Source: Methanobrevibacter thaueri
Lineage (GTDB): Archaea; Methanobacteriota; Methanobacteria; Methanobacteriales; Methanobacteriaceae
Reading direction: 5' to 3'
Assembly: GCF_015062905.1 (NCBI RefSeq)
Contig: NZ_SUTK01000048.1
Location: 1 to 10,636 of the forward strand
DNA length: 10,636 nt
Part shown: piece by piece, positions 5,937 through 10,636 of the stretch
Position numbering within the stretch: the stretch's first letter is position 1
Layout of the letters: each line of letters opens with the position of its first letter
Notes under the pieces: model-generated
The model's database searches: none
What the model was told of the DNA's origin: nothing
What the model saw: the letters and a program-made list of their open reading frames with translations, nothing else
Made by a program: the position numbers and the translations under genes

Positions 5937-5945
5937 CTTTTAAAG
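5937..5945. promoter_or_regulatory. Near-symmetric TATA-like element between divergent genes
   Basis: CTTTTAAAG reads CTTTAAAAG on the other strand, so it can act as a TATA box both ways within the 69-bp divergent spacer. Leftward, the expected start falls near 5912, right at the ATG of the PP-loop gene. Rightward, it falls near 5970, just at the GAGGG ribosome binding site (5970-5974) of the next gene. An alternative rightward box is CTTTAATTTA (5923-5932). Confidence 0.4.
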
Positions 5946-5980
5946 ATTTCTTAAAACATATATTACATTGAGGGAAATAC

Positions 5981-7129
5981 ATGGAATATAGAAAATTGGG
6001 CAACACTAATATTGAAGTGTCTGAAATAGCTTTTGGAGCTGAATTTTTAGTCGAAAGGCCTTATGAGGATACTGAAGTTTTAATTAAGGCCTGTGAAGAA
6101 AACGGCATTAATTTTGTCGACTGCTGGATGAGCGAGCCTGATGTGCGCTCACACCTTGGCCGTGCAATCAAGCCTAACCGTGAAAATTGGGTGATTCAAG
6201 GCCACCTTGGGGCTACATGGCAAAACAACCAATATGTAAGAACACGTGAAATGGACAAGGTAATTCCTGCATTTGAAGATTTTATGGAAAGATTTCAAAT
6301 CGATACGCTTGATTTTGGTATGATCCACTATGTTGACCAAATTGAGGATTATGACAACATAATGAACGGTCCGTTCATTGAATATGTGAGAAAACTAAAG
6401 GATGAAGGGACAATAGCCCACATTGGACTCAGTACACATAATCCTGATGTCGGACTTTTGGCAGCCAAAAATCCAGAAATCGAACTTCTGATGTTTTCCA
6501 TCAATCCTGCATTTGATATGTTTGGAGCAATGGACGATATTGAGGAGTACAGGAAGGAAGATGCATATGATAATGACCTGTCTTCAATCAATCCCCTAAG
6601 GGCAGAAATTTATGAATTATGTGAGAAGAATGGCACTGCACTGACAGTTATGAAAGGTTTTGCAGGAGGAAATTTGCTTTCTGATGAAACATCACCATTT
6701 GGTGTAGCTTTAACTCCTGTCCAGTGCATTCATTATGCTCTGGAACAAAAGGGAGTGTCAAGCATATTTGTCGGCGTTAAGACAGTTGACGAATTGAATG
6801 AATCCTTAAAATATTGCACAGCTAGCGAAGAGGAAAAGGATTACTCTGAAGTTCTGAAAAATGCACCTAAACATTCATTTAAAGGTCAATGTACCTATTG
6901 TGGCCATTGCCAGCCATGCAGTTCGGGAATCGATATAGCCATGGTGAACAAATTGTTTGATCTTGCAAAAAACCATGATGAAGTTCCGGCAAGCATACAG
7001 GAACATTATAATAACCTGAAATATAATGCGACTGACTGCATTGCCTGTGGTGAGTGTGAACCAAGATGCCCATTTGATGTGCCTATAGTGGATGTGATGC
7101 TTGATTCACAGGACCTGTTCGGATTTTGA
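5981..7129 (+). CDS. Aldo/keto reductase-fold protein with C-terminal [4Fe-4S] ferredoxin-like domain
   Basis: The 382-residue product has an aldo/keto reductase TIM barrel (about 1-285) followed by an iron-sulfur module (about 300-382). Barrel landmarks are MEYRKLGNTNIEVSEIAFGAE, INFVDCW with D47, SHLGRAI, IHYVD with H116 and IAHIGLSTHN. The C-terminal part has CTYCGHCQPC (C304, C307, C310, C313) and CIACGECEPRCP (C353, C356, C359, C363), each able to bind a [4Fe-4S] cluster. Such AKR-ferredoxin fusions are common in anaerobes and are assumed to be oxidoreductases using ferredoxin-like electrons. By motif position the usual catalytic Tyr and Lys appear replaced (near E52 and H75), so normal NADPH ketone reduction is doubtful. 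GAGGG (5970-5974) lies six bases before the ATG. metY follows after 43 bases and may be co-transcribed. The substrate is unknown. Confidence 0.88.
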   Translation: MEYRKLGNTNIEVSEIAFGAEFLVERPYEDTEVLIKACEENGINFVDCWMSEPDVRSHLGRAIKPNRENWVIQGHLGATWQNNQYVRTREMDKVIPAFEDFMERFQIDTLDFGMIHYVDQIEDYDNIMNGPFIEYVRKLKDEGTIAHIGLSTHNPDVGLLAAKNPEIELLMFSINPAFDMFGAMDDIEEYRKEDAYDNDLSSINPLRAEIYELCEKNGTALTVMKGFAGGNLLSDETSPFGVALTPVQCIHYALEQKGVSSIFVGVKTVDELNESLKYCTASEEEKDYSEVLKNAPKHSFKGQCTYCGHCQPCSSGIDIAMVNKLFDLAKNHDEVPASIQEHYNNLKYNATDCIACGECEPRCPFDVPIVDVMLDSQDLFGF

Positions 7130-7162
7130 AAATGTTTATAGTTAGTTGGAACAAAACTATTA

Positions 7163-7168
7163 AGTGAT
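7163..7168 (+). promoter_or_regulatory. Ribosome binding site deciding the metY start
   Basis: AGTGAT lies four bases before the ATG at 7173 and resembles the archaeal GGTGA site. An upstream in-frame GTG at 7164 falls inside this site and would add only three residues (MII), so the ATG is preferred. Confidence 0.6.
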
Positions 7169-7172
7169 TATT

Positions 7173-8459
7173 ATGGCTTATGAAATTAAAAACAAAAAAA
7201 ATATATCAACAATTGGTGTTCATGCGGGCCAGGAAGAAGTTGATGAAACTGGTTCAAGGGTAACACCAATTTATCAGACTACCTCTTATGTGTTTGACTC
7301 AGCTGAACAGGCTGCAAATAGATTTGCACTTAAAGAGGCAGGAAACATTTATACCAGGTTAACCAACCCTACAACCGAAGCATTTGAAAAGAGAATGGCA
7401 GCTATTGAAGGGGGAACTGCCGCTTATGCAACAGCTTCCGGCATGTCAGCGATTTTTTATACAATCATTAACCTGACACAGGTAGGGGACAATATCGTTT
7501 CTGCAGATAACCTCTATGGAGGAACCTATGAATTATTTGAAAACACTTTAGAGGAATTGGGACGAACCGTAACCTTTGTTGACTCACAGTCACCGGAACT
7601 CTTTGAAGAAGCTATAAATGATAAGACAAAAGCTATTTATGTGGAGTCAATCGGAAATCCAAAACTCGACATTCCCGACTTTGACAGGTTGGCTGAAATT
7701 GCACACTCACATGGAATCCCATTAATTGCAGACAATACTGTAGGAATCGGTTCAGTAAGGCCATTTGACCATGGTGCGGATATTATTTCATCATCTGCAA
7801 CAAAATACATTGGAGGCCATGGTACAACATTAGGTGGAATCATCATTGAAAAAGGTGATTTTGACTGGATGAACGGCAAATTCCCAACATTGTCCGAACC
7901 TGATGCAACATATAACGGTTTGGTGTTTGCCGAAACCTTCAAGGGAGCCGCTTTTACAACAAGAATCAGGGCAGTTGTCGGAAGGGACACAGGTGCTGTT
8001 CCATCTCCGTTCGGATCCTTCTTGTTACTGCAGGGTTTGGAAACTCTTGGTTTGAGAATTGAAAGGCACGCTTCAAATGCAATGGCTGTTGCTCGTCACT
8101 TGGAAGCTCATCCTAAAGTGGCATGGGTAACATATTCAGGTTTGGAAAGTTCACCGAATCATGAAGTCGCTAAAAAATACGCTGAAAAGGGTTATGGCGG
8201 AATAGTCTCATTCGGTCTTAAGGCAGGTTATGACGGAGCTTTAAAGTTCATTGAAAGCGTTGAATTATTGTCATTTTTAGCCAATATCGGTGATGCAAAA
8301 TCATTAGTTGTTCATCCTGCATCAACCACTCATTCCCAATTGTCTGAAGAACAGCAGCTATCCACTGGAGTTACTCCTGATTTAATCAGATTTTCAGTAG
8401 GTATTGAGGATATCGAAGATATCCTGGCTGATGTTGACCAGGCTTTGGATAAAGTTTAA
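7173..8459 (+). CDS. metY: O-acetylhomoserine sulfhydrylase (Cys/Met metabolism PLP enzyme)
   Basis: This PLP enzyme makes homocysteine from O-acetylhomoserine and sulfide, feeding methionine synthesis. The 428-residue product from the ATG at 7173 fits the Cys/Met metabolism family. It has the active-site lysine K211 in SSSATKYIGGHG. The Y-x-R pair YTR (60-62) contacts phosphate from the neighbouring subunit. SGMSA (89-93), ADNTVG with D187 that binds the PLP ring nitrogen, and the C-terminal substrate-carboxylate region LIRFSVGIED are also present. The length near 430 and the insertion around GDFDWMNGKFPTLSEPD favour MetY over cystathionine synthases, which are usually 380-400 residues. The partner metX (homoserine acetyltransferase) is not seen. 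GTTTATAG (7134-7141) could be a TATA box with a short leader, or the gene is read through from the upstream AKR gene. It ends in a clear terminator. Confidence 0.93.
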   Translation: MAYEIKNKKNISTIGVHAGQEEVDETGSRVTPIYQTTSYVFDSAEQAANRFALKEAGNIYTRLTNPTTEAFEKRMAAIEGGTAAYATASGMSAIFYTIINLTQVGDNIVSADNLYGGTYELFENTLEELGRTVTFVDSQSPELFEEAINDKTKAIYVESIGNPKLDIPDFDRLAEIAHSHGIPLIADNTVGIGSVRPFDHGADIISSSATKYIGGHGTTLGGIIIEKGDFDWMNGKFPTLSEPDATYNGLVFAETFKGAAFTTRIRAVVGRDTGAVPSPFGSFLLLQGLETLGLRIERHASNAMAVARHLEAHPKVAWVTYSGLESSPNHEVAKKYAEKGYGGIVSFGLKAGYDGALKFIESVELLSFLANIGDAKSLVVHPASTTHSQLSEEQQLSTGVTPDLIRFSVGIEDIEDILADVDQALDKV

Positions 8460-8463
8460 GCAT

Positions 8464-8492
8464 GAAGTTTTTTTTTAAACTTCTCTTTTTTT
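8464..8492 (+). terminator. Hairpin plus T-run terminator after metY
   Basis: GAAGTTT (8464-8470) and AAACTTC (8477-8483) form a seven-bp stem with a six-T loop, followed two bases later by seven T (8486-8492). It begins five bases after the metY stop. The layout is that of an intrinsic terminator, although archaea need only the T-run. Confidence 0.75.
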
Positions 8493-8505
8493 CTTTTGCA
8501 AAGAT

Positions 8506-8546
8506 ATTTTTTTAAAAAAATCAATAAAATTAAAAAGACTTTTTAA
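8506..8546. repeat. Two AT-rich dyads upstream of the HEAT-repeat genes
   Basis: ATTTTTTTAAAAAAAT (8506-8521) is a perfect 16-bp palindrome. TTAAAAAG (8530-8537) and CTTTTTAA (8539-8546) are exact inverted arms around one A. They lie in the promoter region of the next operon. The second could include a TATA-like element, placing the start near 8570 just before the ribosome binding site. In such AT-rich DNA, chance symmetry is also plausible. Confidence 0.45.
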
Positions 8547-8580
8547 CTTTTAATGCTAAATATATTATATTGGTGATAAG

Positions 8581-9063
8581 ATGGATTTTGATGAAAGACG
8601 TATCGATTTAGTTAAAACTTCTATTAAAAATGTTAATTCCGGTCAGAAAATCATTTCAAAATCATTGGATAATAAAGTTCATGTTCATTGGCCAAAAGAA
8701 GATGAATATTTAGGCAATGAATCAATTTTAGACCATTTAACATGTGATGATGCCAATTGGGCATATGAATATCTTGGTGAAGCAGTAGTTGAACGTCAGG
8801 TGCCTGGTGACGGACAGAAGGCTCATGGCGGAGATATTGAAACCGAGGAAGTAAAGGTTGTCAAACTTAGGGTTACAACCGGTAAGGATGAAAATCCATT
8901 AATAGACCTTGCTTTGAATCATCCGGAACCTCATGTAAGGATAGCTGCAGTTAAAAAAATTGCAAGCCCAAGTGTTCTAACCAGCATAATTGTTAAAGAT
9001 GATGAGGATAAAGAGGTTAAAAAAGCTTGTTTGAATAGATTAGATGAGTTATACGTTGAATAG
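8581..9063 (+). CDS. Hypothetical protein with C-terminal HEAT-like repeats
   Basis: This 160-residue protein has no recognised enzyme motif. Residues 1-105 are a charged, soluble region of unknown type with a Gly-rich stretch (VPGDGQKAHGGD, 74-85). Residues 106-160 contain about two HEAT-like helical repeats: NHPEPHVRIAAVKKIASPSV, then DDEDKEVKKACLNRLDEL. The distance between equivalent Val residues (119 and 145) is 26, the same unit as in the next gene. No signal peptide, membrane segment or zinc motif is seen, so it is probably cytosolic. GGTGAT (8572-8577) lies before the ATG. The next HEAT-repeat gene starts five bases after the stop, so the two form an operon and may be made together. 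HEAT-like repeats usually bind proteins; no partner can be named. Confidence 0.75.
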   Translation: MDFDERRIDLVKTSIKNVNSGQKIISKSLDNKVHVHWPKEDEYLGNESILDHLTCDDANWAYEYLGEAVVERQVPGDGQKAHGGDIETEEVKVVKLRVTTGKDENPLIDLALNHPEPHVRIAAVKKIASPSVLTSIIVKDDEDKEVKKACLNRLDELYVE

Positions 9064-9068
9064 GTAGT

Positions 9069-10636
9069 ATGGCATCTCCTGATGAATATGATGTTAAAAT
9101 AGAATTCATTAAACATTCAGACAATCAAGAAAAAATAGTTGACATAGCTCAAAATGATTCTGATTGGCATGTTCGCCAATTTGCAGTTGCCTACATTGAA
9201 GATGAGGAAACCTTAAAGGACATTCTGGTTAATGACCCCATAAGTTCCGTATCGATTAAGGCTATGGAACAGATTAATGATATTGACTTTTTAACTGATG
9301 CCTGCTTAAACAATCCATTTTCCCATATACGTCTTGCAACACTCACCCGCATAACCGACGAATCCCTACTTTCAAGTGAAGATTTGTCAGGTCTTTTAAA
9401 TTCCGTGGCTATAAATGATCCTAATGAATTTATAGTTAAATTGGCTGTTGAAAATAATAGTTTCAATAGTCCGGAAGTTTTGATAAGCATTGCCGAATCT
9501 GGGCATGATGAGGAAATTAGAAAAATTGCCATCTCTAAAATCACCGATGAAAAGATATTATCTGATTTTGCATTAAACGATTCGAGCGTATTCATACGCA
9601 GGGAAGCAATTTTAAACCCAAATCTAATTGATTTTGATATTTTGAGTGAAGTCATAAGAAATGATTCCGATGAATTCAATCGCCGTTGGGCATGTGAAAA
9701 AATTAATGACAAGGATTATCTGTTAAAACTGCTTTTTAATAAGTCTTTTTACCATCGTTTAGATGATTTGTCACTTAATCATAACTTAGATTGTGAAGAT
9801 TACTTTAAGGGAATCTATGAAAATTCTGATGATGAATATCATTGTCTTGTCAGTGTCAATCTTATTAAGGATAATACATTTTTAGATAATGTAGTTTTAA
9901 ATGAATCTGATGTGAAAATCAGGTTGGAAGCTATTAAGAATAATTATTTTTCAAACCAGAAAATATTGAATGACTTGATTTCAAGAGAAAATGACTCCGA
10001 TATTCTTTTTTATGCAATTTCAAAAATTAGGGATGAGAATACTCTGGTGAATTATATTCAAACACATCTCAACGATAGCAGACCCACCCTGCAGGCAATT
10101 TTAAATGTGGGTGATATTGGACTTTTAAGGGATTTGACAAAACATTCAAATCCAAAAATACGCCTTAATGCAGTCAGATCAATTTCACATAATCTCAAAG
10201 ATGATTATAATGTTATTTTAAAAGACATTGCATTGGCCGATGAAAATAGGGATGTGTGTCTGGAGGCAACAGGGGCAGTCACCGATTCTTATGATTTGAT
10301 TGAAATTGCTGATAGGAATGATGATAATGAAATCAGGGCATTTGCACTAAAAAGGATTCCCACATCAAGATTATTGGACGGATTTCTGTTCGTTCGTGAT
10401 TCAGATATTCACTCATCAGACTTCAGGCAGAAATTAAAATCATTTGCATTGGAAGAAAGTGATGATGAAATCAGACATATTGCAATTTTCAAACTTGATG
10501 ATAAGGGGACTCTGGACAGGATTGCCTGTCTTGAAAATGATGATTCGATAGTTGCCAAAAATAGATTAAATACTCTTTTTGAAGATATCAAGCGTATCGA
10601 TAATGAGCGTCTGCTTAAAAAATTAATTTCATCAGG
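9069..10636 (+). CDS. Large HEAT-like repeat protein (3' end outside window)
   Basis: The frame is open from ATG 9069 to the end of the window, 522 codons with no stop, so the protein is longer than seen. Nearly the whole visible sequence is helical repeats of about 26 residues. Their pattern is (V/I)R-x-x-A-x-x-x-I-x-D-E-x-x-L-x-x-I-x-x-N-D. Examples are WHVRQFAVAYIEDEETLKDI, HIRLATLTRITDESLL, EIRKIAISKITDEKIL, KIRLEAIKNNYFSNQKIL, EIRAFALKRI and EIRHIAIFKL. These resemble short HEAT or LRV-type repeats, which stack into a curved protein-binding solenoid. It is strongly acidic, with no signal peptide or enzyme motif. AGGT (9062-9065) overlaps the stop of the preceding HEAT-repeat gene and serves as ribosome binding site with short spacing. 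Function is unknown. Confidence 0.85.
   Translation, partial: MASPDEYDVKIEFIKHSDNQEKIVDIAQNDSDWHVRQFAVAYIEDEETLKDILVNDPISSVSIKAMEQINDIDFLTDACLNNPFSHIRLATLTRITDESLLSSEDLSGLLNSVAINDPNEFIVKLAVENNSFNSPEVLISIAESGHDEEIRKIAISKITDEKILSDFALNDSSVFIRREAILNPNLIDFDILSEVIRNDSDEFNRRWACEKINDKDYLLKLLFNKSFYHRLDDLSLNHNLDCEDYFKGIYENSDDEYHCLVSVNLIKDNTFLDNVVLNESDVKIRLEAIKNNYFSNQKILNDLISRENDSDILFYAISKIRDENTLVNYIQTHLNDSRPTLQAILNVGDIGLLRDLTKHSNPKIRLNAVRSISHNLKDDYNVILKDIALADENRDVCLEATGAVTDSYDLIEIADRNDDNEIRAFALKRIPTSRLLDGFLFVRDSDIHSSDFRQKLKSFALEESDDEIRHIAIFKLDDKGTLDRIACLENDDSIVAKNRLNTLFEDIKRIDNERLLKKLISS

Noticed and set aside
7164..7172. GTG at 7164 as start of metY
   Set aside because: It lies within the likely ribosome binding site AGTGAT and would add only MII; the ATG at 7173 is well spaced.
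7637..7990. Reverse-strand open frame of 117 codons inside metY
   Set aside because: It lies opposite the PLP-lysine region of metY, which is plainly the coding strand.
9191..9712. Reverse-strand open frame of 173 codons inside the large HEAT-repeat gene
   Set aside because: The + strand frame shows clear periodic repeats across the same bases; the reverse product is Ser/Leu-rich shadow translation.

Overview
The window looks like a chromosomal segment of a methanogenic archaeon of the Methanobacteriales, closest in style to Methanobrevibacter. The DNA is AT-rich. The gene set is archaeal: aIF2 gamma, RNA polymerase Rpo7, Spt4, ribosomal proteins S24e and S27ae, and an archaeal dephospho-CoA kinase. 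Shine-Dalgarno sites are of the GAGG/GGTGA type, several starts are TTG or GTG, promoters are TATA-like, and terminators are T-rich. The genus is inferred from sequence style, not from a search.

Region 1 (1-3253, + strand) is a tightly packed information-processing operon: aIF2 gamma (5' end outside the window), a PIN-domain protein, rpo7, spt4, archaeal dephospho-CoA kinase, rps24e and rps27ae. Gaps are 3 to 36 bases, and several ribosome binding sites overlap the preceding stop codon. The operon ends in T-tracts. Two small zinc proteins here, Spt4 (58 aa) and S27ae (50 aa), are easy to miss.

Region 2 (3295-4716, + strand) is argH, the last step of arginine synthesis, followed by its own T-rich terminator.

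Region 3 (4717-4897) lies between two convergent genes and is the most interesting part of the window. After the argH T-tract comes a perfect 16-bp dyad resembling a DtxR/IdeR-type metal-repressor operator. A consensus archaeal TATA box follows one base later. At the expected start distance there are two back-to-back hairpins: a 10-bp stem closed as a CUUG tetraloop, and a long stem-loop of about 69 nt. One G-U wobble in the long stem would be an A-C mismatch on the other strand, so the + strand is favoured. I read this as a candidate metal-regulated small RNA, with no recognised family.

Region 4 (4898-7129) holds a divergent pair. On the - strand is a KH plus PP-loop ATP-pyrophosphatase, probably an RNA-modifying enzyme. 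On the + strand is an aldo/keto-reductase-fold protein with a C-terminal two-cluster ferredoxin-like module; two of its four usual catalytic residues are missing. Region 5 (7173-8492) is metY, O-acetylhomoserine sulfhydrylase, ending in a hairpin-plus-T-run terminator.

Region 6 (8581-10636) holds two adjacent HEAT-like repeat genes sharing a 26-residue unit. The second runs off the end of the window and has at least 522 codons. Their function is unknown.
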